A stretch of DNA of 11,942 nucleotides from an uncultured Collinsella sp. (GCA_958348225.1 CATVYG010000046.1:1-11942), one strand, 5' to 3'. Positions 1 to 6,683 are shown, counted from the stretch's first letter. Made by a program: numbers and translations. Notes: a model not told the origin generated them from the letters alone.

Positions 1-25
1 GCCCGTGGGTTATACCCTAAGAGCA

Positions 26-48
26 AACCACCCTTTTTAAGGGTGGTT
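26..48 (-). terminator. Hairpin downstream of the toxin gene, possible terminator
   Basis: Arms AACCACCCTT and AAGGGTGGTT pair over 10 bp around a 3-nt loop. The hairpin lies about 100 bp past the stop of the minus-strand toxin gene and could end its transcript. Neither side has a clean T-run, so intrinsic termination is only plausible. It could equally serve a plus- or minus-strand gene beyond the window edge. Confidence 0.4.
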
Positions 49-69
49 CTGATTTCCAAAGACTTTGCA

Positions 70-90
70 TGACAAAGGGGCGTTCCTTTG
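70..90. repeat. Short hairpin with the TGACAAAGGGGC motif
   Basis: CAAAGG (73-78) and CCTTTG (85-90) form a small stem. The 12-nt string TGACAAAGGGGC at 70-81 is identical to 7018-7029, and a shorter version occurs at 8562-8573. All three are intergenic and close to gene ends, which suggests copies of a dispersed palindromic repeat. A chance match is less likely given the exact 12-nt identity. Confidence 0.4.
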
Positions 91-144
91 CTGCGTCCAC
101 TGTTGACGGCTACACTCAGAGAGCGTCCCAAATTAGCTATCATT

Positions 145-459
145 TTATTTGGCAAGCAATATCTGCAGGTAATCGCGCTTTCTGTGGAGGACGCGGTCGA
201 TATAGACCTTCTGGTGATAGCGGTAAAACGTGAGATAATTGTCACAGATCACGAACCGGTAATCGGAGCGTAGGGGATGGATCGATGAAAGTGGCGTGCC
301 CGACTCCGGGAAGCTGGAGAGCAGGTCTATCCGAGCGAGGATGCCCTCTACGATTCTCTCCGCTGCTGCGGGATTGTCCTTTTCGACGGCAATATAGTCC
401 CAGATGTCGTCGAGATCTTGCAGAGCCAGCGGAGAGTAGACGACCGCGCAGCTATGCAT
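145..459 (-). CDS. ParE/RelE-family toxin of a type II toxin-antitoxin system
   Basis: This 104-residue protein has the size and pattern of the RelE/ParE superfamily. The N-terminal part (VVYSPLALQDLDDIWDYI, about residues 6-23) is the typical strand-helix opening. The C-terminal half (about 66-98) carries the alternating hydrophobic strands and basic residues of the fold, with YRFVICDNYLTFYRY followed by VYIDRVLHRKRDY. The C-terminal spacing is closer to ParE than to the mRNA-cleaving RelE proteins, but target (gyrase or ribosome-bound mRNA) cannot be decided from sequence alone. The start at 459 was chosen because residues upstream in this frame only shadow the antitoxin, and a modest AAGG lies 8 nt before the ATG. 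Its ATG lies inside the end of the antitoxin gene (8-bp overlap), so translation is probably coupled, the normal antitoxin-first order. Confidence 0.85.
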   Translation of the reverse strand: MHSCAVVYSPLALQDLDDIWDYIAVEKDNPAAAERIVEGILARIDLLSSFPESGTPLSSIHPLRSDYRFVICDNYLTFYRYHQKVYIDRVLHRKRDYLQILLAK

Positions 460-715
460 GGCTTGCGGCCTTGCGGCGGAAGTGCTCGGCGACGTTGTCC
501 GACGAGACCCATCCGCTCTCATCACCCGAGCTGCGCCCGCGCTCAAGCTCCGACATCAGCGTGCTGATGGCGCAAAACCGGTCGTAATCTTTCATGTCGA
601 GCACAGCGTAGCAACCGTGCCCATTTTTGGTCAGAAACACCGGGGAGCCCTCGTGGACATCGGAGAGCACCTCGTTGTAATTGCGCAAATCGGAAACAGG
701 TTTAATGGCAGGCAT
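452..715 (-). CDS. Phd/YefM-family antitoxin
   Basis: An 87-residue protein beginning MPAIKPVSDLRNYNEVL, the characteristic Phd/YefM N-terminus, followed by SPVFLTKNGHGCYAVLDMKDY (about residues 24-44), the conserved strand-turn core of the DNA-binding domain. The C-terminal tail (about 50-87) is charged and Ser-rich, as expected for the disordered region that wraps around the toxin. The ATG at 715 is preferred over a TTG at 727 because GGAG lies 8 nt before it and overlaps that TTG. In this family the antitoxin dimer binds the promoter and the toxin-antitoxin complex represses it. The gene precedes and overlaps the toxin gene by 8 bp. Family assignment is confident; autoregulation is inferred from the family. 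Confidence 0.88.
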   Translation of the reverse strand: MPAIKPVSDLRNYNEVLSDVHEGSPVFLTKNGHGCYAVLDMKDYDRFCAISTLMSELERGRSSGDESGWVSSDNVAEHFRRKAASHA

Positions 716-751
716 GTAAGGCTCCAATCGATGTACGGGAACTTACGATAA

Positions 752-780
752 ATTATACGAATAATATACAGCACCTGCCA
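752..780 (-). promoter_or_regulatory. AT-rich promoter region of the toxin-antitoxin pair
   Basis: On the minus strand a perfect TATAAT box lies at 752-757, about 37 bp before the antitoxin ATG, with a second candidate TATTAT at 761-766. The -35 position (775-780, TGGCAG) is a poor match to TTGACA. A 5-bp inverted repeat ATTAT-ACGA-ATAAT (752-765) covers the -10 region and is a possible site for the antitoxin, though short. The segment is far more AT-rich than its surroundings. Confidence 0.5.
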
Positions 781-803
781 GCCAAAATACCCCCACACAA
801 AAC

Positions 804-831
804 GAGCCCCTGGCCAATCGGCCAGGGGCTC
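804..831 (-). terminator. Strong 12-bp hairpin ending the ABC exporter operon
   Basis: Perfect 12-bp arms, GAGCCCCTGGCC and GGCCAGGGGCTC, around the loop AATC. Read on the minus strand it is followed by GTTTTG, and on the plus strand by ACAATCTTTTATT, so it may work in both directions. It lies about 90 bp past the stop of the last ABC gene and just upstream of the toxin-antitoxin promoter, so it would insulate the two minus-strand units. Confidence 0.7.
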
Positions 832-874
832 ACAATCTTTTATTCCGCTCTAAGTGACGGGCTGATTGTGCGCA

Positions 875-907
875 GGAGGGTGCCCCGCCACCCTCGGGGC
901 GCCCTCC
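875..907. repeat. GC-rich hairpin just after the ABC operon stop codon
   Basis: GGAGGGTGCCCCG (875-887) pairs with CGGGGCGCCCTCC (895-907), 12 of 13 positions, around a 7-nt loop. It starts 15 bp beyond the last stop codon of the operon and has no T-run. It may protect the 3' end of the transcript or assist the terminator at 804-831. Confidence 0.5.
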
Positions 908-921
908 GTCAGTAACCGGTC

Positions 922-2841
922 CTACTCGAGCTCAAACGCACCCGTGTACAGCTGGTAGTAATACCCGCGCTTGGCGATCAGCTCGTCGTGATTGCCGCGC
1001 TCGATGATGCGGCCGTGGTCCAGACAGATGATCGCGTCGGAGTTGCGCACGGTGGACAAGCGGTGCGCGATGACAAACGTCGTGCGGCCTTCCATGAGCT
1101 TGTCCATGCCGGCCTGCACGATAGCCTCGGTGCGGGTGTCGATGGAGCTCGTGGCCTCGTCCAGAATCATTGCTGGCGGATCGGCGACGGCAGCGCGTGC
1201 GATCGAAATCAGCTGGCGCTGGCCCTGCGACAGCTGTGCGCCGTTGCCGGTGAGCATGGTGTCGTAGCCGTCGGGCAGGCGGGTGATAAAGTCGTCCGCG
1301 CCCGCGAGCTTTGCCGCCGCGATGCACTCCTCGTCGGTGGCATCCAGGTTGCCGTAGCGGATGTTATCCATCACGGTGCCGGTGAACAGGTTCACGTCCT
1401 GTAGCACGACGCCCAGCGAGCGGCGCAGATCGGCCTTGCGGATCTTGTTGACGTTGATGCCGTCGTAGCGGATCTTGCCGTCGGCGATGTCATAGAAGCG
1501 GTTGATGAGGTTGGTGATGGTCGTCTTGCCGGCACCGGTGGCGCCGACAAACGCGACCTTCTGGCCCGGCTTGGCAAACACAGACACGCCGTGCAGCACC
1601 TCGTGGTCGGGCGTGTAGCCAAAGTCGACGTTGTCCATGACCAGGTCGCCGCGCAGCGGCACGTACTCAATCTCGCCGGTTGCGCGGTGCGGATGTTTCC
1701 ATGCCCACATGCCGGTGTGGTGGTCGGCCTCCTCGAGCTGCCAGGTATCGGGGTTCACCTGCGCGTTGACGAGCGTCACATAGCCTTCGTCGGCCTCGGG
1801 CTCCTCGTCGATGAGTTCAAAGATACGGTCGGCGCCGGCGAGGCCCATGACCACGGCGTTGATCTGCTGCGAGATCTGACCGATCTGTCCGCAGAACTGC
1901 TTGGTCATGTTGAGGAACGGCACCACGACGGCGATGGACAGCGCCATGCCCGAGATGCTCAGGTTGGGCACGCCCAGCGCCAGCAAAATGCCGCCTGCCA
2001 GTGCGACCAGCACGTAGAGCAGGTTGCCCAGGTTCATAAGGATAGGCATGAGGATGTTGGCGTACATGTTGGCCTTCTGCGAGACCTCGAAGAGCTTTTC
2101 GTTGCGCTCGTCAAAATCGGCCTCGGCGGCAGACTCGTGGCAGAATGCCTTGACGACCTTCTGGCCGTTCATGACTTCCTCGATGTGGCCCTCGACCACG
2201 CCGAGCTCGGTCTGCTGCGCAATAAAGAAACGCGCGGAGTTGGAGCCGAGCAGCTTGGTCATAAAGGTCATAAAGGCGACGCCTGCCACAATGACCAGGC
2301 ACATCCAAACGCTGTAGTACAGCATGATAAAGAACACCGTGACGATGACGATGGTCGTCATGAGCAGGTTGGGCAGCGACTGGCTGATCATCTGGCGCAG
2401 CGTGTCGATGTCATTGGTGTAGTGGCTCATGATGTCGCCACGCTGGTGCGTGTCGAAGTAGCGAATCGGTAGGTCCTGCATGCGGTTGAACATCTTCTCG
2501 CGCAGCTTCTCGAGCGAGCCCTGCGTGACGATGGCCATGGCGCGGTTCCAGAAGAGCGAGGACAGGATGCCGACGCCGTAGATGCAGGCGAGGGTGGTCA
2601 CGAGCTGTGCGATCTTGGGCTGCGCGGCTTCCCAATCGCCCGACTGCCACGATTCGCTAATAATCTGCAGGGCGCTCTGAAGGAAGGTCGCGCCGATGGA
2701 GTTGATGATGGCGCAGAGCACCACGCCGGCGACGACGAGGGGCAAAAGCACGGGGTAGAAGCCAAAGAGCGTCTTGATGAGGCGCGACATGGTGCCGCCC
2801 TTGCGGTTGAGCGCGCGCTCGGCGGTCGTTGCCTTACTCAT
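922..2841 (-). CDS. ABC exporter, catalytic-site half transporter (ABC-B)
   Basis: A 639-residue type I ABC exporter half, with an N-terminal six-helix membrane domain (about residues 25-335) and a C-terminal nucleotide-binding domain (about 400-635). Walker A is GATGAGKT (433-440), Q-loop Q481, Walker B MILDE with the catalytic Glu (558-562), and switch His 593 (IAHRLST). The signature is LSQGQ (537-541) instead of LSGGQ. Together with the upstream partner this gives one complete and one degenerate ATP site, as in the heterodimeric TM287/288-type exporters. About 40 extra residues (353-395, with TGMWAWK) sit between membrane domain and NBD. The start at 2841 is chosen because AAGGAGG lies 8 nt upstream; more upstream residues only shadow the partner gene. 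It overlaps ABC-A by 8 bp. Substrate unknown; drug or peptide efflux is the usual role. Confidence 0.93.
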   Translation of the reverse strand: MSKATTAERALNRKGGTMSRLIKTLFGFYPVLLPLVVAGVVLCAIINSIGATFLQSALQIISESWQSGDWEAAQPKIAQLVTTLACIYGVGILSSLFWNRAMAIVTQGSLEKLREKMFNRMQDLPIRYFDTHQRGDIMSHYTNDIDTLRQMISQSLPNLLMTTIVIVTVFFIMLYYSVWMCLVIVAGVAFMTFMTKLLGSNSARFFIAQQTELGVVEGHIEEVMNGQKVVKAFCHESAAEADFDERNEKLFEVSQKANMYANILMPILMNLGNLLYVLVALAGGILLALGVPNLSISGMALSIAVVVPFLNMTKQFCGQIGQISQQINAVVMGLAGADRIFELIDEEPEADEGYVTLVNAQVNPDTWQLEEADHHTGMWAWKHPHRATGEIEYVPLRGDLVMDNVDFGYTPDHEVLHGVSVFAKPGQKVAFVGATGAGKTTITNLINRFYDIADGKIRYDGINVNKIRKADLRRSLGVVLQDVNLFTGTVMDNIRYGNLDATDEECIAAAKLAGADDFITRLPDGYDTMLTGNGAQLSQGQRQLISIARAAVADPPAMILDEATSSIDTRTEAIVQAGMDKLMEGRTTFVIAHRLSTVRNSDAIICLDHGRIIERGNHDELIAKRGYYYQLYTGAFELE

Positions 2842-4648
2842 GAGCCTCGCCTCCTTCCTGGGTCTGGGCTTGCGTTGCGGATGCCTCGGTGTCGGCCTCG
2901 ACGGCCCCTTCGCCCTCGGCAGACATCTTGTTCTGCGAGGTGAAGGTCTCGCGGTAGATCTCGCTCGTCTTGAGTAGCTCGTCATGGCTGCCGATCTGAG
3001 CGATACGGCCGCCCTCCATGACGATGATGCGGTCTGCGTCCTGCACAGAGCTGATGCGCTGGGCGATGATGAGCTTGGTCGTGTTGGGCAGATAGCTTGC
3101 CAGCCCTGCGCGAATCTTGGCGTCGGTCTTGGTGTCGACGGCGCTGGTGGAATCGTCCAGGATCAAGATCTTGGGGCGACGCAGCAGGGCACGCGCAATG
3201 CACAGGCGCTGCTTCTGACCGCCGGAAACATTGGAGCCGCCCTGTTCAATCCAGGTGTCATAGCCCTTGGGGAAGCCATCGACAAACTCGTCGGCGCAGG
3301 CCAGATGCGCGGCCTCGCGAACCTCCTCGTCGGTGGCATTCGGGTCTCCCCAACGCAGATTTTCGGCGATGGTGCCGCTAAACAGCACGTTTTTCTGCAG
3401 CACCATGGCGACCTGGTGGCGCAGCGCGTCCAGGTTGTAGTCGCGCACGTCCATGCCGCCCACGCGTACGGTGCCTTCGGTGGCGTCGTACAGGCGGGCA
3501 ATGAGGTTTACGAGCGTGGACTTGGCCGAGCCGGTGCCGCCGATGATGCCGATGGTCTCGCCGCTCGTAATGTGCAGGTCGATGTCGTCGAGCGCCTGGC
3601 GCTTCGCATGCGCGGAATACTTAAAGCTCACGTGGTCAAAGTCGATGGAGCCGTCGGCAACCTCGAGCACGGGCTCGGCGGGATCGGCGATTGTGGGCTC
3701 GGCGGCCAGCACCTCGGTAATGCGGTGTGCCGATTCGTCGGCCATGGTCACCATGACAAAGATCATCGACAGCTGCATCAGGCTCATAAGGATCTGGAAA
3801 CCATAGGTAAAGATCGAGGAGAGTTGGCCCACGTCGAACAGCGTTCCCTGGCTTGTGATGATGAGCTTGGAGCCCAGGTAGATGATGACGACAAACGCGC
3901 CGTTGACGCAGATGTTCATCATGGGGTTGTTAAAGGCGAGTAGCTTCTCGGCGCGGGTGAAGTCCATCTGGACGTCGCGTGCGGCGGTCGCGAACTTCTC
4001 CTTCTCAAAGTCTTCGCGCACGTAGCTCTTAACCACGCGCATGCCGGTGACGTTTTCCTCGACGGACTCGTTAAGGGCATCGTACTTGTGGAACACGCGC
4101 GAGAAGATGGGGCGCACCTTAAAGATGATAAAGAACAGCCCAAAGCCCAGCAGCGGAATGATGATCAGGTAGACCATGGCAACGCTGCCGCCCATGATAA
4201 ATGCCATGGTAAAGGCGAAGATCAATACCAGCGGCGCGCGCACGGCGATACGGATGATCATCATAAAGGCCTGCTGCACGTTGTTGATATCGGTGGTCAG
4301 ACGCGTGACGAGCGAGGAGCTCGAGAACTCATCGATGTTGGCAAAGCTGAACGTCTGGATCTTGTAGAACAGGTCGTGACGCAGGTTCTTGGCGAACCCG
4401 CAGCTCGCATGGCTGCAGGTGACGCCGGCCGCGGCGCCAAAAGCAAGGGATGTCAGCGCGATGAGCACCAAAAGGCCTGCGGTGGGAAGCATCTCGGCTA
4501 CGGTGGCGCCGTCTTTGATGGCGTCGATCAGGTTGGCGGTGATAAATGGAATCAGCATCTCGCAGAGCACCTCGCCAAGCACGAGCAATGGCGTGGCAAC
4601 AGTGACTTTCATATAGTCGCGGATGCTGCCCATGAGGGTTTTAATCAT
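2834..4648 (-). CDS. ABC exporter, degenerate-site half transporter (ABC-A)
   Basis: A 604-residue ABC exporter half with membrane domain about residues 15-305 and NBD about 335-570. Walker A is GGTGSAKS (370-377), Q-loop Q418, and the signature VSGGQ (474-478) is canonical. Walker B reads ILILDDS (495-500) with Asp where the catalytic Glu should be, and the switch position is Gln (Q530 in IIAQRISS) instead of His. These are the marks of the degenerate subunit in heterodimeric exporters, which binds but barely hydrolyses ATP and pairs with the catalytic subunit encoded next. A Glu/Ala/Thr-rich tail (about 575-604) follows the NBD. The ATG at 4648 has GGAGG 6 nt upstream and overlaps the MarR gene end by 8 bp. 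Both exporter halves should be inner-membrane proteins made in equal amounts through coupling. Confidence 0.93.
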   Translation of the reverse strand: MIKTLMGSIRDYMKVTVATPLLVLGEVLCEMLIPFITANLIDAIKDGATVAEMLPTAGLLVLIALTSLAFGAAAGVTCSHASCGFAKNLRHDLFYKIQTFSFANIDEFSSSSLVTRLTTDINNVQQAFMMIIRIAVRAPLVLIFAFTMAFIMGGSVAMVYLIIIPLLGFGLFFIIFKVRPIFSRVFHKYDALNESVEENVTGMRVVKSYVREDFEKEKFATAARDVQMDFTRAEKLLAFNNPMMNICVNGAFVVIIYLGSKLIITSQGTLFDVGQLSSIFTYGFQILMSLMQLSMIFVMVTMADESAHRITEVLAAEPTIADPAEPVLEVADGSIDFDHVSFKYSAHAKRQALDDIDLHITSGETIGIIGGTGSAKSTLVNLIARLYDATEGTVRVGGMDVRDYNLDALRHQVAMVLQKNVLFSGTIAENLRWGDPNATDEEVREAAHLACADEFVDGFPKGYDTWIEQGGSNVSGGQKQRLCIARALLRRPKILILDDSTSAVDTKTDAKIRAGLASYLPNTTKLIIAQRISSVQDADRIIVMEGGRIAQIGSHDELLKTSEIYRETFTSQNKMSAEGEGAVEADTEASATQAQTQEGGEAHE

Positions 4649-5144
4649 CCAGTTCCTCCCAGGTTTTGCGGATTTTCTCGAGCATTTCGGCGAGCTGCTC
4701 GCGCTCGTCGTGAGTGAGGGCACTAAAGGCGCGCTCTCTAAAGCGGATGCGGGCCGCCTGCTCAACGCGGGCCTTTTCCCATCCTGCTTCGGTCAGGCGG
4801 ATGGTGAGCTGCCGACGGTCTTTGGGATTGCGGTTGCGCTCGATAAGACCGCCCATTTCGAGCTTGGACAGAATCTCGGAAAGGGACCCCGGCTTGAGGT
4901 CGAAGTGCATGCCAAGTTCCTGTTGGGACAGCTCGCCGGTCGGCTGCTTGGCGAGCAGGCAGACGATGGGCGCCTTGCCAGATATGCCGCCGCCGTGAAA
5001 ATGCATGTAATGGCCGCAAAACCCCAGCCCATGGAGGATTCTCTTGGCGAGACGGTCCTCCTTGGACTGAGTCTCGGGCTCGTCGGCCGGCCGTGAGGGG
5101 TCGCCGCCGGGTTCATGCGGATAGGCGAGTGGTTCAACACACAT
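4641..5144 (-). CDS. MarR-family transcriptional regulator of the ABC exporter operon
   Basis: A 167-residue protein with the MarR winged helix: recognition region QQELGMHFDLKPGSLSEILSK (about 74-94) and wing NPKDRRQLTIRLTEAG (106-121), followed by a C-terminal dimerisation helix. The N-terminal 30 residues are Pro/Glu-rich and unusual for the family. Before the HTH lies a His/Cys cluster GFCGHYMHFHGGG (41-53) that could bind a metal or ligand; this is only a suggestion. The SD sequence GAAAGGAG ends 13 nt before the ATG, rather far, with the palindrome CGAAGCTTCG (5148-5157) between them, so translation may be weak or modulated. The gene is first in the operon and overlaps ABC-A by 8 bp. MarR proteins next to efflux genes normally repress them and themselves until a ligand binds. 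Confidence 0.88.
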   Translation of the reverse strand: MCVEPLAYPHEPGGDPSRPADEPETQSKEDRLAKRILHGLGFCGHYMHFHGGGISGKAPIVCLLAKQPTGELSQQELGMHFDLKPGSLSEILSKLEMGGLIERNRNPKDRRQLTIRLTEAGWEKARVEQAARIRFRERAFSALTHDEREQLAEMLEKIRKTWEELDD

Positions 5145-5166
5145 AATCGAAGCTTCGCTCCTTTCT

Positions 5167-5202
5167 TTAGTTAGGTAGATGAATTGTTTTGTGCCTAACT
5201 AA
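5167..5202. promoter_or_regulatory. Inverted repeat, likely MarR operator
   Basis: TTAGTTAGG (5167-5175) and CCTAACTAA (5194-5202) are perfect 9-bp inverted arms; allowing one mismatch they extend to TTAGTTAGGTA and TGCCTAACTAA. The 18-bp spacer is longer than within a single MarR site, so each arm may be a half-site-rich region bound by a separate dimer. The right arm overlaps the -10 box of the promoter and the left arm lies in the 5' leader, which would block initiation. Confidence 0.7.
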
Positions 5203-5229
5203 TCTAGGAGCGTGAGAAATGAATGTCAA
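5201..5229 (-). promoter_or_regulatory. Sigma-70-type promoter of the marR-ABC operon
   Basis: On the minus strand a perfect TTGACA (5224-5229) is separated by 17 bp from TAGATT (5201-5206). Transcription would start near 5194, giving a leader of about 50 nt that contains the SD sequence. The -10 box touches the inverted repeat at 5194-5202, consistent with repression by the first gene product. Confidence 0.8.
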
Positions 5230-5244
5230 GGTACCAAACTAGTG

Positions 5245-5272
5245 GTTACGCGGTTTTGCCAAACCGCGTAAC
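5245..5272. repeat. Perfect 12-bp hairpin
   Basis: GTTACGCGGTTT and AAACCGCGTAAC flank a TGCC tetraloop. It lies 16 bp upstream of the -35 box of the marR promoter, outside any recognised transcript, with no T-run on either side. It could be a repetitive-element end, the 3' part of an unrecognised RNA read on the minus strand, or a protein-binding palindrome. Confidence 0.6.
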
Positions 5273-5285
5273 GGCTCGACGCTGC

Positions 5286-5384
5286 AAACCCGCCAGAGCG
5301 GCAATCTGCCTTTCAACTTCGGCGGCATGACCAGAAGGTCAATGCCGCCTTGCTTCAAGGCACCTTGCTCGCTCTGACGGGTTT
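5286..5384. repeat. Long imperfect hairpin of about 100 nt
   Basis: Nested complementary arms fold on themselves. The outer stem is 5286-5300 with 5370-5384 (14 of 15 pairs), then GCAA (5301-5304) with TTGC (5365-5368), then TGCCTT (5307-5312) with AAGGCA (5357-5362), and at the tip GGCGGCATGACC (5321-5332) with GGTC (5337-5340) and ATGCCGCC (5342-5349), closed by AGAA with one bulged A. Such a near-continuous hairpin is unlikely by chance. A structured RNA or a REP/BIME-like repeat are the main options. Confidence 0.6.
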
Positions 5385-5519
5385 TCGCTGACTTCGCCAA
5401 AACATCGGCGTTGCCCTTGTTGGGATAGTCGTTGGGGACGCTCTTGTTGAGTGATCCGTGGGGGACGGAGGAAAACGAATCATTTTGGGCTGCGGTGACA
5501 CCCTTTCGAAGTTGCTTTG

Positions 5520-5677
5520 TCCAAAACTATGCCGGATTACTACGATGAATTCGAAATATCAGACCTCGGCATTGTTTTTCGTAAAATCACAAGCTGTCTA
5601 CCTGCGGTTTTGCCGGAGTGCAATTCGTTGTGGTTGGAGGCTAACGGTTTATCGTAGTAATCCGGCATAGTTTTGGA
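5520..5677. mobile_element. MITE-like unit with perfect 27-bp terminal inverted repeats
   Basis: The left end (5520-5546, starting TCCAAAACTATGCCGG) is the exact reverse complement of the right end (5651-5677). The ~104-bp interior has no credible gene. Size (158 bp), long perfect ends and intergenic position fit a miniature inverted-repeat element mobilised by a transposase elsewhere. No clear target-site duplication is visible: the flanks are CTTTG and ATGGT. Alternatives are a large operator or a bidirectional terminator-like structure, but no T-runs match. Confidence 0.55.
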
Positions 5678-5858
5678 ATGGTAGTAAATAGATGGCAGCT
5701 ACTGTGCCGCTACCGCCGCGATTTTGCCTCCCATTTCCGTAACCTTTCCGCAACAATGTGCCCTCCTCGGCGCCTGCGCCCGCTTGCAACGCCCCCTGCG
5801 CTACACTTAGTCGCACTATGGCGCCGTCGCGTCGCACCCGACCCAAGGGGGGACACTC

Positions 5859-6683
5859 ATGAAGAACACTCAGCTGCTGCTGATCAACGATATGTGCGGC
5901 TACGGTAAGGTCGCGCTTTCTGCCATGCTGCCGGTGCTGTCGCACATGGGTTACCGTATCCACAACCTGCCGACGGCCCTCGTTTCCGATACGCTCAACT
6001 ACCCCAAGTTTTACATCCACGACACCACGGAGTACGTGCGTCAGAGTCTTGCCATCTGGGAGGAGCTCGGCTTTGAATTCGACGCCATCTCGACCGGCTT
6101 TATCGTGACCGAGGAAGAGGCGCGCATCATCTCGGACTTTTGCCACCGCCGTTCGCAAAAAGGCACCAAGGTGTTCGTCGACCCCATCATGGCCGACAAC
6201 GGCAGGCTCTACGCCGGCGTGCCCGAATCGACCATCGGCCTTATGCGCAGCCTGGTCGAGTGCGCCGACTACGCGGTGCCCAACTATACCGAGGCGTGTC
6301 TGCTCACCGATACGCCTATGGCCGAGCAGATTACGGCCGATGAGGCTCGTGCGCTCGTGGACGCCATGCTCGCGCTGGGCGCCAAGTCGGTGGTCATTAC
6401 GAGCGCGAAGGTCGACGGGGCGAGTGCCGTCATCGGCTACGACCATGTGGCGGGAGAGTACTTCACGATTCCCTTTGAGCTGATCCCGGTGTATTTCCCG
6501 GGCACGGGCGATACGTTCTCGTCGGTGCTCGTGGGTCGCGTTATGGCCGGCTGGAGCTTACAGCGTGCGACGACCGACGCCATGCGTGTGGTGGCCGAGC
6601 TTATCGAGCGCAATGCCGACCAAGAAGACAAGTCGGCCGGCCTTCCCATCGAGGCCTGCCTGGATGTGATCGACCATGAGTAA
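5859..6683 (+). CDS. Pyridoxal/pyridoxamine kinase-like protein (PfkB/ribokinase superfamily)
   Basis: A 274-residue ribokinase-superfamily kinase most like the PdxK/PdxY group, which phosphorylate the 5'-hydroxyl of B6 vitamers to give pyridoxal or pyridoxamine phosphate. The N-terminal NDMCGYGKVALS (10-21) and PTALVS (38-43) match the substrate-binding start of this family. VDPIMADNGRLY (107-118) and PNYTEA (141-146) are core family segments, and FPGTGDTFSS (213-222) is the anion hole with catalytic Asp218. A purine-rich AAGGGGGGA (5845-5853) sits 5 nt before the ATG. The length is about normal (270-290). It overlaps the next gene by 8 bp. The related HMP kinase ThiD is a less likely alternative, since the N-terminal segment is of the pyridoxamine kinase type. 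A cytoplasmic salvage role is inferred from the family. Confidence 0.85.
   Translation: MKNTQLLLINDMCGYGKVALSAMLPVLSHMGYRIHNLPTALVSDTLNYPKFYIHDTTEYVRQSLAIWEELGFEFDAISTGFIVTEEEARIISDFCHRRSQKGTKVFVDPIMADNGRLYAGVPESTIGLMRSLVECADYAVPNYTEACLLTDTPMAEQITADEARALVDAMLALGAKSVVITSAKVDGASAVIGYDHVAGEYFTIPFELIPVYFPGTGDTFSSVLVGRVMAGWSLQRATTDAMRVVAELIERNADQEDKSAGLPIEACLDVIDHE

Larger units (their letters stand above)
5230..5858. other. Gene-poor, structure-rich intergenic region
   Basis: No convincing gene is seen between the divergent marR and kinase genes. From left to right it holds a 12-bp hairpin (5245-5272), a ~100-nt imperfect hairpin (5286-5384), a stretch with related strings GTTGGGGACG (5430-5439) and GTGGGGGACG (5458-5467), a MITE-like unit with 27-bp inverted repeats (5520-5677), and the leader of the kinase gene. 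A stop-free frame of 95 codons runs on the minus strand from 5526 to the stop at 5239-5241; it lacks a good start and SD and may be a degraded or never-coding sequence. A possible kinase -10 box, TACACT, lies at 5802-5807 without a good -35. Confidence 0.6.

Noticed and set aside
26..90. Paired hairpins as an attachment site or small RNA
   Set aside because: No integrase, promoter or duplication is visible; they are better left as terminator and repeat candidates.
1591..3943. Long plus-strand frames of 293 and 319 residues opposite the ABC genes
   Set aside because: They are antisense shadows of high-GC coding DNA; their His/Asp/Val-rich composition is typical of the reverse frame, while the minus-strand genes have complete ABC motifs.
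5458..5670. 70-residue plus-strand frame across the MITE-like unit
   Set aside because: No SD, crosses the inverted repeats, and has no recognisable protein features.
5649..6446. 265-residue minus-strand frame
   Set aside because: Antisense to the kinase, which has all family motifs and an SD; composition is that of a shadow.
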